A DNA stretch of 64,000 bases from Sphingomonas quercus (GTDB taxonomy: Bacteria > Pseudomonadota > Alphaproteobacteria > Sphingomonadales > Sphingomonadaceae), in contig NZ_JAHKRT010000003.1 of the NCBI RefSeq assembly GCF_018863195.1, forward strand, positions 372,001 through 436,000, read 5' to 3'. Made by a program: the position numbers and the translations under genes. Shown here one piece after another: positions 41,492-52,680 of the stretch. Within the stretch, counting starts at the first letter, position 1. Each line of letters starts with the position of its first letter. Below the pieces are notes generated by a model that saw only the letters and a program-made list of their open reading frames with translations, had not been told where the DNA came from and ran no database searches.

Positions 41492-42243
41492 CGCAAAGCA
41501 ACTCATACTGAACCCGGGCGGCGCCGGCTCGCGCCAAGGAAGAACGACCGGCGCCCGTCACCCAGTCCGACCATGGCAGGGCCGGGCGAAGGAAAGGTAA
41601 ACAAGGCGGGCTGAAATCAATGTGCGTGGCGATATTTTTGCGACGCAGCACCGGCTTGCCGGGGACTCGTCGATGCGCGACCCTCTGAAGAGCGAGGGCG
41701 GGGCGCGGCAACTGCGGACGCGCTGTTTGCGGTGATAGCGCCTCGCAGCGCAAAGGCGGCAGTAGCGGCGGCAGAGGCGAAAGCGGCTGAGGCGCGGCGC
41801 AGTAACGGCGCATCGGTGAGCCCCACCATCTCCAACGTAAATGGGGGCCGGTCCCGAAGGATCGGCCCCCACTGCGCCGAGCGAGGCTCAGCGCTGCTCC
41901 CGGACGGGAGCGTGCATCGCCTGCTCAGGCGTCGCTGCATCGCGCATGGCCTCGCGGCCTCGTGCTGGTCAGCGGCCCTTCCTGGGGCGCCGGTGCTGGT
42001 CCGGCTTGCGCCATTCCGGCTACCCGGCGCCTCTTCCGGCGCCCAGTTCGCCGCGATGATCGGTGCTTGCGCTCCAACATCGCCGAGAACCGGCTTCTGA
42101 TCAGGATTTCATCCCTGTTTCCAGAGGCTTATCCGTCTCATCCACATCCAGATGGTCACGCCGGAGGCCGAGTCGCGCCAAGCGGAAAATGAGGTGTCGC
42201 GCCTGTGGATAACGGGGATATCGGGGATACTCGCGATGCGGGA
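41492..42243. other. 752-base stretch without a convincing protein gene
   Basis: No frame here carries recognisable family sequence or a good start. The longest candidates are a 107-codon minus-strand frame (41617-41940) and a 122-codon plus-strand frame (41732-42100), both Ala/Arg/Ser-rich. The minus-strand frame stays open up to ~42110 but without a start codon. A very stable hairpin lies at 41842-41871 and a smaller GGCGCC stem near 42028-42043. The area may hold a structured RNA or decayed gene. Confidence 0.5.
41842..41871 (-). other. Very stable 13-bp hairpin, possible terminator or RNA 3' end
   Basis: Arms 41842-41854 and 41859-41871 pair over 13 bp with a single G-T wobble and a CGAA tetraloop. 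On the minus strand the stem is followed by TTTACGTT, a short T run, so a minus-strand transcript from ~42100 could end here. No T run follows on the plus strand. Confidence 0.55.
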
Positions 42244-42522
42244 TCAGTCGCCGACCTGCTCCTGCAGCGCCTGCGCCGTCCGGCGCGGCACGGCAAAGGC
42301 AACGCGCTGGCCGTCCATGGTGCCGCTGACGCGGGCCCCGGTGACGGTGAAGGCGAACGGCGTGCGGCTGAACGCCTCTTCGCCCGAAAGCGTCACCGTG
42401 CCGTCGGCGTTGCGGGTTGCGGTGTAGTGAAACACATGGGTACCGTCGCGCACAGTGTGCACGGGAGCCGCGAGGGCGGTGCCGGCGGAAACCAGGGCGA
42501 TGGCGGCGATCAGGAAGCGCAT
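42244..42522 (-). CDS. Small exported protein, unknown function
   Basis: 92 residues with a signal peptide (MRFLIAAIALVSAGTALA) and a mature beta-rich domain (APVHTVRDGTHVFHYTATRNADGTVTLSGEEAFSRTPFAFTVTGARVSGTMDGQRVAFAVPRR). No cysteines, no membrane segment after the signal. I do not recognise the family. The start was chosen to begin the signal peptide, with GGAGATTGCC upstream on the minus strand. Third-position GC bias matches neighbouring genes. Confidence 0.68.
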   Translation of the reverse strand: MRFLIAAIALVSAGTALAAPVHTVRDGTHVFHYTATRNADGTVTLSGEEAFSRTPFAFTVTGARVSGTMDGQRVAFAVPRRTAQALQEQVGD

Positions 42523-42691
42523 GGCAATCTCCATTCAAGGATGATGAGGCATGCTTTTCAGGTCTGTTCTGTTCTGGGATCGAGTATTTGTTTTGCGTTG
42601 CAGCATCGCAATCGCAAAAAATGTCGCGGCGGTTGCAGGCTGCGCAACCGTGCGGCGTTGACCGGGCCTTTTCCGGCGGTATCGTCCGGCC

Positions 42692-43186
42692 ATGCTTCAA
42701 GCGGCACCCGATCCGGCCAACATCGCCCACACCATCCAGCTGGCGGTGGCGCCCTTGTTCATGCTCGCCGGGATCGGCAGCTTCCTCAATGTGCTGGCCG
42801 GCCGGCTGGTCCGCTCGGTCGATCGGGCGCGGGCGATCGAGGAGGTATTCTCCAACCTCGCCGGCGAGGAACGCGGGCGCGCGGTGTGGGAATTGAAGGT
42901 CATCGACCGGCGGATGAAGATGGCCAACTGGTCGGTCATCTGCTGCACGGCGTCGGGGGCGATGCTCGGCCTGACGGTCGCCGCGCTGTTCGTGGCCCAG
43001 GTCGCCGGGGCAGGCTTCGGCACGGTGCTGGCGCTGTGTTTCGTGCTGTCGATGCTGCTGTTCGTAGCCGGGCTGATCCTGTTCCTGTTCGAAGTGCGGC
43101 TCGCCATCCACATGACGGAGATCCGCACCGAGCAGCTGGAGCGCCAGGGCGCGGCGAATCGCTGGCTGCTCGGCCGCCGCCAATGA
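42692..43186 (+). CDS. DUF2721 family membrane protein
   Basis: 164 residues. The N-terminus HTIQLAVAPLFMLAGIGSFLNVLAGRLVRSVDRARAIE is the DUF2721 signature (membrane helix then NVLxxRLxRxVDRxR). Two further membrane helices follow (ICCTASGAMLGLTVAALFVAQV and FGTVLALCFVLSMLLFVAGLILFLFEV). The family is widespread and uncharacterised. The gene is convergent with the micro-ORF on the opposite strand, and the two share the hairpin at 43187-43215. Confidence 0.88.
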   Translation: MLQAAPDPANIAHTIQLAVAPLFMLAGIGSFLNVLAGRLVRSVDRARAIEEVFSNLAGEERGRAVWELKVIDRRMKMANWSVICCTASGAMLGLTVAALFVAQVAGAGFGTVLALCFVLSMLLFVAGLILFLFEVRLAIHMTEIRTEQLERQGAANRWLLGRRQ

Positions 43187-43215
43187 AAAAGGCCGCCGGG
43201 GCTTTCACCCCGGCG
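43187..43215 (-). terminator. Intrinsic terminator for the minus-strand micro-ORF transcript
   Basis: Stem CGCCGGGG (43194-43201) / CCCCGGCG (43208-43215) with a six-base loop, extended by GGC/CC pairing, then T5 on the minus strand (AAAAA at 43186-43190). It may also end the plus-strand DUF2721 transcript. Confidence 0.85.
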
Positions 43216-43272
43216 ACCCTCTTACATGGTCAGCGGCCGGAGGTTCCGGCCCGGAAGAATTAGGGCTGCGGA

Positions 43273-43329
43273 CTAGCGCGCCATCTCCCGAACGGACCGA
43301 ACCGACCTCTCGGCTGAACCATGAGACAT
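43273..43329 (-). CDS. 18-residue micro-ORF with extended Shine-Dalgarno
   Basis: The frame encodes MSHGSAERSVRSVREMAR and a TAG stop. AGGAGG sits 7 bases before the ATG inside a 15-base stretch complementary to the whole 16S rRNA 3' tail. An intrinsic terminator with T5 lies about 60 bases after the stop, and a second GGCCGG/CCGGCC-type stem lies between them, so the unit is a compact independent transcript of roughly 180-250 bases. The peptide is basic and repeats SVRSVRE. Function is unknown: it could be a real peptide, a leader, or the coding part of a dual-function small RNA. The initiation and termination signals are what support it, as 18 codons alone do not. Confidence 0.55.
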   Translation of the reverse strand: MSHGSAERSVRSVREMAR

Positions 43330-43330
43330 C

Positions 43331-43345
43331 GGATCACCTCCTTTC
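43331..43345 (-). promoter_or_regulatory. Exceptionally long Shine-Dalgarno, full anti-SD complement
   Basis: On the minus strand GAAAGGAGGTGATCC precedes the micro-ORF. The plus strand reads GGATCACCTCCTTTC, identical to the usual 3' end of bacterial 16S rRNA, so all 15 bases can pair with the ribosome. Ordinary genes in this window use 4-7 bases. Confidence 0.8.
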
Positions 43346-43473
43346 GCATTGTTAACGACACCACCAATGTGAGTCGCCGGGGCCGATAGAACAAGACTTG
43401 AACTTGATTTTTTTCCCTGTCAGAATCAGCAGCCTTGTGCGTGCGCCGCGGCTCCCGCTTCACCGCGCAGCGT

Positions 43474-43623
43474 TCAATGCCGTTTGAAATATTGCACGTC
43501 GCGCTCATGACGCTGGGCGGCTTCCTTGGTGTCGAAGGTGCCGAGATTGCGGCGCTTACCGGTCTTCTCATCCTTCTTGCGCGAATAGAGGCGATAGTCG
43601 CCGGATTTCAGCTTGCGGATCAT
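43474..43623 (-). CDS. 49-residue conserved basic protein
   Basis: MIRKLKSGDYRLYSRKKDEKTGKRRNLGTFDTKEAAQRHERDVQYFKRH. The layout (basic beta hairpin YRLYSRKKDxKTGKRRNLGTF, then helix TKEAAQRHERDVQYFK) resembles small arm-type or AP2-like DNA-binding domains and is familiar as a short conserved hypothetical protein in proteobacteria. AAAAGGAG lies 8 bases before the ATG. Function unknown; nucleic-acid binding is a guess from charge and fold. It lies 51 bases downstream of the lipoprotein gene. Confidence 0.78.
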   Translation of the reverse strand: MIRKLKSGDYRLYSRKKDEKTGKRRNLGTFDTKEAAQRHERDVQYFKRH

Positions 43624-43673
43624 GGCGGCGGCTCCTTTTCCTGCCGCTTCTTCAACGCTTCGCCAGCACGCAA

Positions 43674-44204
43674 TTATCCCCGGCAATCCTCGATCACCCG
43701 GGCGACTTCGGCCCAGGCCGGCAGGACGAGGCGCGGGCCGATCCCCTCGACCATGAAGCGGCCGCGGCTGAAGGCGATACGGTCCAGCGCCGGATCGCGT
43801 GCCGCCATTCGCCAGCCGACGCCGCCCATCACCGCCCCCGTCGCCACCGGCTGCGTGCCGAACGAGGTCGTCAGCGTCGCGGCAGCCGCCATCGTGACGC
43901 CGGGCCGGTAAAGGATCACCTCGCGCCCCGCCACGGCGCACTGGATGACGAACAGCGGCGCGCCGGGATCGGCACCGAAGGCGGCGATCGAGCCGTCCTT
44001 GCCCAGCGTGTAGCGCCACGTTCCCGGCGTCAGCGCGACGTCGCGCCAATCCTCGGCTGCGGCGGGCGGCGGCGCCGGGCGGGCGACGGGCGCAGGCGGC
44101 GGCGGCTTGGGCGCGGCGTGCGTGACCACTGGCGGCGGCGCCTTGGGGGCGACGCAGCCGGCAACGAGCAACGGCAGGAAGAGGAGAGCGAGGCGACCTG
44201 TCAC
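43674..44204 (-). CDS. Putative lipoprotein, unknown function
   Basis: 176 residues. The N-terminus MTGRLALLFLPLLVAGCVAPK has a lipobox (LVAGC), so it is predicted to be lipidated and envelope-anchored. A proline/alanine-rich spacer follows, then a compact domain (WRDVALTPGTWRYTLGKDGSIAAFGADPGAPLFVIQCAVAGREVILYRPG...). Family not recognised. It follows uvrB on the same strand with a 10-base gap and is probably in its operon. Confidence 0.8.
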   Translation of the reverse strand: MTGRLALLFLPLLVAGCVAPKAPPPVVTHAAPKPPPPAPVARPAPPPAAAEDWRDVALTPGTWRYTLGKDGSIAAFGADPGAPLFVIQCAVAGREVILYRPGVTMAAAATLTTSFGTQPVATGAVMGGVGWRMAARDPALDRIAFSRGRFMVEGIGPRLVLPAWAEVARVIEDCRG

Positions 44205-44214
44205 AGCAGGGCTC

Positions 44215-46416
<2,202 letters not shown>

Positions 46417-46474
46417 TGATCGGGATATGGGAAACCGTCCGCCCCGCTGCAATCACCGGGGGGAGAGTTCGCAA

Positions 46475-46714
46475 ATGCGCCTCATGCTGCCCGCGATGAT
46501 TCTGCTCGCGCCCACGCTCGCCGCCGCCCAGCAGGCGATCCAGCCCGGCCTGTGGGAGGTGACGAGCACCGTGACCGATGTGGAATTGCCCACCAGCGCG
46601 GGCAGCTTCACGCCGACCGCCTACAACGTCAGCGGCATGATGAAGGTGTCCGGCGCGCAGGCGATGACGATGAAATTCACCGGCACGGACAAGCTGGTCG
46701 GCCCCTGTAAATAG
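46475..46714 (+). CDS. Short exported DUF3617-like protein
   Basis: 79 residues: signal peptide (MRLMLPAMILLAPTLAAAQQ) and a mature start QAIQPGLWEVTSTVTDVELPTSAG, which matches the opening of DUF3617 proteins (QPGLWE.T..V). Those are usually around 130-160 residues and cysteine-containing; here the frame stops after DKLVGPCK, so the C-terminal half is absent. It may be a natural short version or a truncated copy. It is divergent from uvrB with 58 bases between starts, and GGGGGGAGAG precedes the ATG. Confidence 0.65.
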   Translation: MRLMLPAMILLAPTLAAAQQAIQPGLWEVTSTVTDVELPTSAGSFTPTAYNVSGMMKVSGAQAMTMKFTGTDKLVGPCK

Positions 46715-46844
46715 GGCGGCCGAACCGCCCGCCCTGATCGGCCTGATCAAATCCCGGGGCATGACGGTGGCGGGCGGCGCGGGCGGTCGCGCATCATGTC
46801 GAAAGCGGTTCAGCATCGCCGGGGAAGCCTCTAAGGGCGGCGGA

Positions 46845-48404
46845 ATGGAACCCTCCCCCTCGCCTGCCCGGCGCGCTTATGTGCTGGGGCTGTTCACGCT
46901 GATCTATGCGTTCAATTTCATCGATCGGCAGATCGTGTCGATCCTCGCCCCGGAGCTGAAGGCCGCGCTCGGCCTTGCCGACGCGCAGATCGGGCTGTTG
47001 TTCGGCACCGCCTTCGCGCTGTTCTACGCGCTGTTCGGGCTATCGCTGGCGCGGCTGGCCGACGGGTGGAACCGGGTGCGGACGCTCGGCCTGGGCCTCG
47101 CTCTCTGGTCGGGGATGACGATGCTGTCCGGCCTCGCCGGCAATTTCGCCCAGCTCGGGCTGGCGCGCATCGGCGTCGGCATCGGTGAGGCGGCGGCGTC
47201 GCCAGCGGCGATGTCGGTGCTGCAGGATTATTTCCCCAGGCGGCAGCGCGCGACCGTACTCGCCATCTATTCGAGCGGCATCTACTTGGGCATGGGCGCG
47301 TCGCTGATGCTCGGCGGGCGGATCGTCGCCTGGTGGCAGGCGCGCTGGCCGGAGGCGCCGCCCTTTGGCCTTGCCGCGTGGCAGGCGACCTATCTGCTGG
47401 TCGGCGCCCCGGGCTTGCTGCTGGCGCTGCTCTGCTGGGCGACAGTGCGCGAGCCGGTGCGCGGGGCCATCGACGGGGAGCCGCAGCCCGGCGACGCCGA
47501 GCCGTTCCGCGCCGCGCTCGGCGTGGCGGCGACCTTGATGCCGCCGTTCAGCCTGCTCGGGCTCCGCGGACCGCGGCTGGCACGCAACCTGACGCTGCTG
47601 CTCCTGTGCGCGGTGGGGGCGTGGGCGGTGACGGCGGTGACGGACGGCCTGCTTTCCCCCGCGCGGCGGCCGGCGGTGGCGTACCTCGCCGGCATCGCCA
47701 TCACCACCAACCTCATCCAGTGGAGCGCCATCGCGCTCGGCCTCTACGCCTCGCTGAGCTGGATCGCCGCGCTCCGCCACCACGATCCGCAAGCGACGGC
47801 GCTGATCCTGTGCAACAAGGCCTTCCTGGCGCTGGCGGTCGGCGGGGGCGTGCTCAGCCTGGGAAGCTACGGGCTGTCGGCGTTCCTCATGCTCTACGCC
47901 ACCCGTTATCTCGGCGCCGGGCCGGCGGACGGGCTGGTACTGGGGGCGATCTCCGCGGTGGCGGGCGGCTGCGGCACGGCGCTCGGCGGCGTCATCGCTG
48001 ATGCCGCGCACCGGCGCCATGCCGGCGGACGGGTGTTCGTGGCGTGCGCGGCGGTGATGCTGTCGACGCTGTGCCTTGCCGTGCAATATACCAGCCACAG
48101 CTGGGCCGTGTTCCTGACCGCGCACGGCCTCGCCACGCTGTTCCTGACGATGTGGCTGGGACCCGTCTTCGCCACCGCGCAGGACCTCGTCAGTCCGCGC
48201 ATCCGGGGCCTGGGCGTGGCGGTGCAGTTCCTCGCCATCAACCTGATCGGGCTCGGCCTCGGCCCCTATTGGGTGGGGCTGGCCAGCGACGTGACCGGAT
48301 CGCTGCGCGTGGCGATGCTTTCGGTGCTGGCGCTGGCGCCGGTGGTCCTGGCGCTGTTCCTCTCCGCGGTCAGAAGCCTTCCGGCAGGCAGGCCGGGCCG
48401 ATGA
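46845..48404 (+). CDS. MFS transporter, Spinster-like
   Basis: 519 residues, about 12 membrane helices. The start [67 protein letters not shown] is characteristic of the bacterial Spinster/hexuronate-like MFS group, and [44 protein letters not shown] is also typical. Family members transport organic acids, sphingolipid-like or aromatic compounds; the substrate is unknown here. The [13 protein letters not shown] is the first fitting start. The stop overlaps the 3' end of the convergent dGTPase gene by 35 bases. Confidence 0.87.
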   Translation: MEPSPSPARRAYVLGLFTLIYAFNFIDRQIVSILAPELKAALGLADAQIGLLFGTAFALFYALFGLSLARLADGWNRVRTLGLGLALWSGMTMLSGLAGNFAQLGLARIGVGIGEAAASPAAMSVLQDYFPRRQRATVLAIYSSGIYLGMGASLMLGGRIVAWWQARWPEAPPFGLAAWQATYLLVGAPGLLLALLCWATVREPVRGAIDGEPQPGDAEPFRAALGVAATLMPPFSLLGLRGPRLARNLTLLLLCAVGAWAVTAVTDGLLSPARRPAVAYLAGIAITTNLIQWSAIALGLYASLSWIAALRHHDPQATALILCNKAFLALAVGGGVLSLGSYGLSAFLMLYATRYLGAGPADGLVLGAISAVAGGCGTALGGVIADAAHRRHAGGRVFVACAAVMLSTLCLAVQYTSHSWAVFLTAHGLATLFLTMWLGPVFATAQDLVSPRIRGLGVAVQFLAINLIGLGLGPYWVGLASDVTGSLRVAMLSVLALAPVVLALFLSAVRSLPAGRPGR

Positions 48405-49533
48405 GTTCCTCATAGCGGGCGATGGCGTAGCGATCGGTCATTCCGGCGATGAAATCGGCGATGTGGCGGCCGGCGCTCTCCGCGTCGGCGGGCATCGACG
48501 CCCGCCACGCTTGCGGCAGGCGGGCGGGATCGTCGCGATAGGCGGCGAACAGCCCCGACACCACCCGCGCCGCGGCCGCCGCCACCTCCAGCTGGGGGGG
48601 CGAATGATAGAGCTCGTCATACATGAAGCGCTTGAAGGCGCGCTCTTCGGCGGCCATCGGCGCCGAGAAGCCGATCAGCGGCCGGCCCGCCTCCCGCACC
48701 GCGTCGGCGGAGTTGATGCCGGCCTCGACGATGCGGCGGCGGCTTTCGGCGATGACGTCGTTGACCATCGCGCCGATCTGGTCGCGGATCAGCTCGCGCA
48801 GGCGGCGCGCCTCGGCGACGTCGGCGAGGCGCGCGCAGACCTCGGCCCAGCCGTGCGAGACCAGCGGCTGGACGAGCAGCCGGTCGAGCGGCAGGATGCC
48901 GGCGCGCAGGCCGTCGTCGATATCGTGATTGTCATAGGCGATGTCGTCGGCGATGGCGGCCACCTGCGCCTCCAGCGACGGCCAGCGATCCAGCTCCAGG
49001 GGATAATCGGCATCGACCTCGGCCAGCGCCCAGGGGGGATTGGCGACGGGGCCGTTATGCTTGGCCAGCCCCTCCAGCATCTCCCAGCTGAGATTGAGGC
49101 CGTCCCAATAGGGGTAGACCGACTCCAGCCGGGTCAGGATGCGCAGCGTATGGGCATTGTGATCGAATCCGCCTGTGGCCGCCGCCGCCGCCTTCAGCGC
49201 ATCCTCCCCGGCATGGCCGAAGGGCGGGTGGCCGAGATCGTGGGCGAGGCACAATGCCTCGGTCAGGTCCTCGTTGAGGCGGAGGGCGCGCGCGATGGTG
49301 CGGCCGATCTGCGCCACTTCCAGCGAATGGGTGAGGCGGACGCGGAAATGATCGCCGTCCGGCGCGACGAACATCTGCGTCTTGTGGCGCAGGCGGCGGA
49401 AGGCGATCGAATGCACGATGCGATCGCGATCGCGCTGAAAGGCATCGCGTGGGCCACGGGCGCCGGATTGTTCGGCATGGCGGCGACCGCGGCTCCGCGC
49501 CGGATCGCTGGCGTAGGAAGCGAGGCCGCTCAC
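48370..49533 (-). CDS. dgt: dGTP triphosphohydrolase-like protein
   Basis: 387 residues of the HD-domain dGTPase family, type 2 (shorter than E. coli Dgt). It hydrolyses dNTPs to nucleoside and triphosphate and helps dNTP homeostasis. Metal-binding HD residues are seen in [21 protein letters not shown] and [18 protein letters not shown], plus the later D in [15 protein letters not shown]. The N-terminal [16 protein letters not shown]...[27 protein letters not shown] is the family opening. The start overlaps the stop of the SPOR gene by 4 bases (ATGA), so the two are translationally coupled. Confidence 0.93.
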   Translation of the reverse strand: MSGLASYASDPARSRGRRHAEQSGARGPRDAFQRDRDRIVHSIAFRRLRHKTQMFVAPDGDHFRVRLTHSLEVAQIGRTIARALRLNEDLTEALCLAHDLGHPPFGHAGEDALKAAAAATGGFDHNAHTLRILTRLESVYPYWDGLNLSWEMLEGLAKHNGPVANPPWALAEVDADYPLELDRWPSLEAQVAAIADDIAYDNHDIDDGLRAGILPLDRLLVQPLVSHGWAEVCARLADVAEARRLRELIRDQIGAMVNDVIAESRRRIVEAGINSADAVREAGRPLIGFSAPMAAEERAFKRFMYDELYHSPPQLEVAAAAARVVSGLFAAYRDDPARLPQAWRASMPADAESAGRHIADFIAGMTDRYAIARYEELIGPACLPEGF

Positions 49534-51026
49534 TTCTTTTTCTTCTTCGGCGCCGCTTTCTTGCTGGTGGTGGTGGCGGCCTTCTTCTTGGGGGCCGCCT
49601 TCTTCTTCGTCGCAGCACTCTTCTTGGATGTGGTCGATTTACGCGACGTGGCTTTTTTGGAGGACGCCGTCTTGCGGCCGGAGCTTGCCTTGCGGCCGGG
49701 CTCGGCCGGCGCCTTCACCTGGATCTTGGCACCGGCGAGGGTGGTGATCTCCTCGCCCTTCCTGCTGGTGAACATGAAGCTGCCGGCGACCTTGTTGACG
49801 ACGGCGCGCGCCTCCTTCTCCGACGTGAACGGGCCGACGAGCAGGCGGTTGGTGGCCCCGGCGCGGGCCAGCGCCGGGGTGCGATTGCGCAGGGCGGAGG
49901 CGTTCTTCCCCTTCACCGCCGACCACGCCTTCGGCATGGCGCCACGGTTGGCGCCGCTCGCCACCTGCACCCAGATGCGCGACGGATTGGGCTCGACCTT
50001 GCGAGCCTTGGCCTCGGCGGCCTCGCGCTGCTTCTCGGCGCGCTCCTCGGCCTCGACGCGCGCTGCCTCGGCGCTTTCGCGGGCGGCGCGCTCGGTAAGC
50101 GGCGGCGGTATCGGCGGGGCATTATCGTCCGCCGCCTTGTTACGCAGCATCGTCGCCGCGGCGGCGCGTGCGCGGCGCGAATTGGCCGGCGCCGTTTCCG
50201 GCCGATAGGTGGCGGCGGGCGCCGAGGCGCCGAGCCCGGCGAGCTCGGCGGCGGTGTAGCTGGTGCCGTCCGACGGCATCTCGCCGAAATGGACGGCGTG
50301 CGCCTTGCCCGCCGCATCGAGCGCGCCAAGCCGCGCGAAGAAGGGCTGCATCGCGGCGGCCTGCGCCGGCATCATCACCGAGGAGGCAATGGCGCTGGCA
50401 CCGGGCACGTCCCCCGTCATTGCCAGCACGAAGGCGCGCGCGCGCCACGCCGCCGCGTCGTTCTTGTAGAGCAACGGAGTGAGCATCTGCACCGCTGCCG
50501 CGCGATCCCCGGCGATGCCGAGCGACAGCGCCAGGCGACGGGTTGTCTCCGCATCGCTGCCGGCGGCGAGGGCGAGGCGATAATCCTTCTGCGCGCGCTT
50601 GGGTTCGCCGCGCAGATCCCAGGCAAGCCCACGGTCGCTGGCGATCTGCGCCTCCGGCACGCCGAGATCGACGGCAGTGTCGAACAGACGCTGCGCCTCG
50701 CGCGGCTTGTCCATGCGCAACAGCGCCGTGGCGAGGCCGGCCTTGATCGACCCGGTCTTGGGCGAAAGGCTGTCGGCGCGGGCGAAGAAGCCGACCGCGG
50801 CATTGGCGTCGCCGACATCGAGCGCGGCATGGCCCGCGCCGATCAGCGCGCCGACATCCCGCGGCGAATTCGACAGGGTGCGCAGATATCCGGCCAGCCG
50901 ATCGGCGGGATCGCCCGCGGAATCGAAACGCATCTTCGCGAATGGATCGGCGGCGGGCGGTTGGGCGACAGCCGGCGCAGTGAGCCCGGCGCCGAGCGAC
51001 AGGAAGAGAATGGCTTGGCGGATCAT
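49530..51026 (-). CDS. SPOR- and TPR-containing envelope protein with Lys-rich tail
   Basis: 498 residues from the [16 protein letters not shown] signal peptide is followed by tetratricopeptide-like helices (~30-220: [46 protein letters not shown]...), a disordered, charged segment (~290-345, [31 protein letters not shown]) and a SPOR domain (~350-440: [24 protein letters not shown]...[20 protein letters not shown]). SPOR domains bind denuded glycans at the septum, so a division role fits its position directly after ftsZ. The last ~50 residues are almost all Ala, Lys, Ser and Thr, ending [10 protein letters not shown]. Overlaps dgt by 4 bases. Confidence 0.85.
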   Translation of the reverse strand: MIRQAILFLSLGAGLTAPAVAQPPAADPFAKMRFDSAGDPADRLAGYLRTLSNSPRDVGALIGAGHAALDVGDANAAVGFFARADSLSPKTGSIKAGLATALLRMDKPREAQRLFDTAVDLGVPEAQIASDRGLAWDLRGEPKRAQKDYRLALAAGSDAETTRRLALSLGIAGDRAAAVQMLTPLLYKNDAAAWRARAFVLAMTGDVPGASAIASSVMMPAQAAAMQPFFARLGALDAAGKAHAVHFGEMPSDGTSYTAAELAGLGASAPAATYRPETAPANSRRARAAAATMLRNKAADDNAPPIPPPLTERAARESAEAARVEAEERAEKQREAAEAKARKVEPNPSRIWVQVASGANRGAMPKAWSAVKGKNASALRNRTPALARAGATNRLLVGPFTSEKEARAVVNKVAGSFMFTSRKGEEITTLAGAKIQVKAPAEPGRKASSGRKTASSKKATSRKSTTSKKSAATKKKAAPKKKAATTTSKKAAPKKKKK

Positions 51027-51123
51027 GGCGTCCAATGGCTATGGTCGCCGGAGCTGAACGCAGCCAGAAGGGCCGCGGCCGCCTGCGCCGAACCGTGTCG
51101 GCGCAAGGACGAGCCGCCGGCCG

Positions 51124-52572
51124 TTACTGGTTATTCTGCTGGCTGAGGAAACCCGGCAGATCGAGCGGGGTACCGGCACGCGCGCCGGGCTGCTCGTCGA
51201 CCTGCGCCTTGGCGGCGCCGCGGGCGATTTTCGACATCCGCTCGAACAGGGTATCGCCCTCGCGCGGGGCGGCGCGGGTGGCGCGCGGGCCTTCGGCGGC
51301 GGCCTCCTCATTCAGCCAGCGACGGGTGGCGCCGCCTTCGGTCTCGGCGGCCGCGACCGGAGCGGGCGCGGGCTGCGGGGCCGCCGGCGGCAGGACGCTG
51401 TCGGCGCCGAGCACCAGCTCATCCTCGTCCTCCTCGACGCGGGCGGCAGGCTCCGGCGCGGCGGCGGCCTCGGCGACCGGCGGCGCGACCGGGGCCGTGG
51501 CCTGCGGGGCGGCGGGGGCGGCCGGGGGTGCGGACGGGCTGTCGGTGCGTGCGCGCGAGGCCGGCGGGAAAGCGAATACCTTGGCCGGCTCGGCCATCGC
51601 CGCCGGGTCGGCCTCGATGCCGGTCGCGACGACGGAGACGCGAATCTTGCCTTCCAGATCGTTGTTGAACGCCGAGCCCCAGATGATGTTGGCGTCCGGG
51701 TCGACCAGTTCCTTGATGTGGCTGGCGGCCTCGTCGACCTCCATCAGGCGCATATCCTCGCCGCCGGTAATCGACACGATGACGCCCTTGGCGCCCTTCA
51801 TGCTGACGCCGTCGAGCAGCGGGTTGGCGATCGCCTTCTCGGCGGCCTCGATGGCGCGATTGTCGCCCTCGGCCTCGCCGGTGCCCATCATCGCCTTGCC
51901 CATCTCGCTCATCACCGAGCGGACGTCGGCGAAATCGAGGTTGATGAGGCCGGGCATGACCATCAGGTCGGTGATGCCGCGCACGCCCTGCTGCAGCACC
52001 TCATCCGCCATCGCGAACGCTTCCTTGAAGGTGGTCGACGGGTTGGCGATCAGGAACAGATTCTGGTTGGGGATGACGATCAGCGTGTCGACATGCTTCT
52101 GCAGCTCCTCGATGCCGGCATCCGCCGCCTTCATGCGGCGATTGCCCTCGAAGCTGAACGGCTTGGTGACGACGCCCACCGTCAATATCCCGCGATCGCG
52201 CGCCGCCTTGGCGATGACCGGCGCCGCGCCGGTGCCGGTGCCGCCGCCCATGCCGGCGGCGATGAAGCACATATGGGCGCCGTCCAGCGCCTTCTCCACC
52301 TGCTCCAGCGTTTCCTCGGCGGCGGCGCGGCCAATCTCCGGACGGGAGCCGGCGCCGAGACCCTGGGTGATGCGCAGGCCGAGCTGGATGCGGCGTTCCG
52401 CCGCCGAGGCGTTGAGCGCCTGGGCGTCCGTGTTGGCGACGATGAAATCGACACCCTGGACCGCGGAATGGATCATGTTGGCGATGGCGTTGCCGCCCGC
52501 GCCGCCGACGCCGATCACGCTGATCCGCGGACGCAGCTCGTCGACTTCCGGACGGACGAACTCGATGCTCAT
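51124..52572 (-). CDS. ftsZ: Cell division GTPase FtsZ
   Basis: 482 residues. The tubulin-like GTPase polymerises into the Z ring. Conserved parts: [15 protein letters not shown], the signature [20 protein letters not shown], the T7 synergy loop [11 protein letters not shown], then a long Ala/Pro/Glu-rich disordered linker and a C-terminal peptide ([15 protein letters not shown]) for FtsA and other partners. The linker (about 130 residues) is long, as is usual in alphaproteobacteria. GGGAGTGAGCGC precedes the chosen ATG. It is last in the dcw cluster, separated from ftsA by 108 bases that carry two GANTC sites. Confidence 0.98.
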   Translation of the reverse strand: MSIEFVRPEVDELRPRISVIGVGGAGGNAIANMIHSAVQGVDFIVANTDAQALNASAAERRIQLGLRITQGLGAGSRPEIGRAAAEETLEQVEKALDGAHMCFIAAGMGGGTGTGAAPVIAKAARDRGILTVGVVTKPFSFEGNRRMKAADAGIEELQKHVDTLIVIPNQNLFLIANPSTTFKEAFAMADEVLQQGVRGITDLMVMPGLINLDFADVRSVMSEMGKAMMGTGEAEGDNRAIEAAEKAIANPLLDGVSMKGAKGVIVSITGGEDMRLMEVDEAASHIKELVDPDANIIWGSAFNNDLEGKIRVSVVATGIEADPAAMAEPAKVFAFPPASRARTDSPSAPPAAPAAPQATAPVAPPVAEAAAAPEPAARVEEDEDELVLGADSVLPPAAPQPAPAPVAAAETEGGATRRWLNEEAAAEGPRATRAAPREGDTLFERMSKIARGAAKAQVDEQPGARAGTPLDLPGFLSQQNNQ

Positions 52573-52626
52573 GCGCTCACTCCCAAATCCCGTTCCGAAA
52601 AGCTTCGGGTTTCCCAACTTGACTAT

Positions 52627-52640
52627 GAATCAGGTGATTC
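52627..52640. promoter_or_regulatory. Paired GANTC (CcrM) sites in the ftsA-ftsZ gap
   Basis: GAATC and GATTC lie 4 bases apart on a 14-base stretch (GAATC-AGGT-GATTC on the plus strand), about 55 bases before the ftsZ start. GANTC is the CcrM methylation site. In Caulobacter the ftsZ promoter is known to depend on such methylation. Confidence 0.6.
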
Positions 52641-52680
52641 GGGTACGCCAACCCAAAATCACTTTCGCCCCCAGTTTTCT

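Noticed and set aside
41617-42100. Protein genes in the 41.5-42.2 kb gap (107 and 122 codon frames)
   Set aside because: Mutually antisense, Ala/Arg/Ser-rich, poor start contexts and interrupted by a stable hairpin; not supported as coding.
42204-42212. Perfect DnaA box (TGTGGATAA) as sign of a replication origin
   Set aside because: A single 9-base match, no cluster, no AT-rich unwinding region and no origin-linked genes nearby; likely chance.
43331-43345. Possible 16S rRNA 3' end fragment on the plus strand
   Set aside because: Only the last 15 bases match; the preceding helix-45 sequence of 16S rRNA is absent. It is better explained as a long Shine-Dalgarno on the opposite strand.
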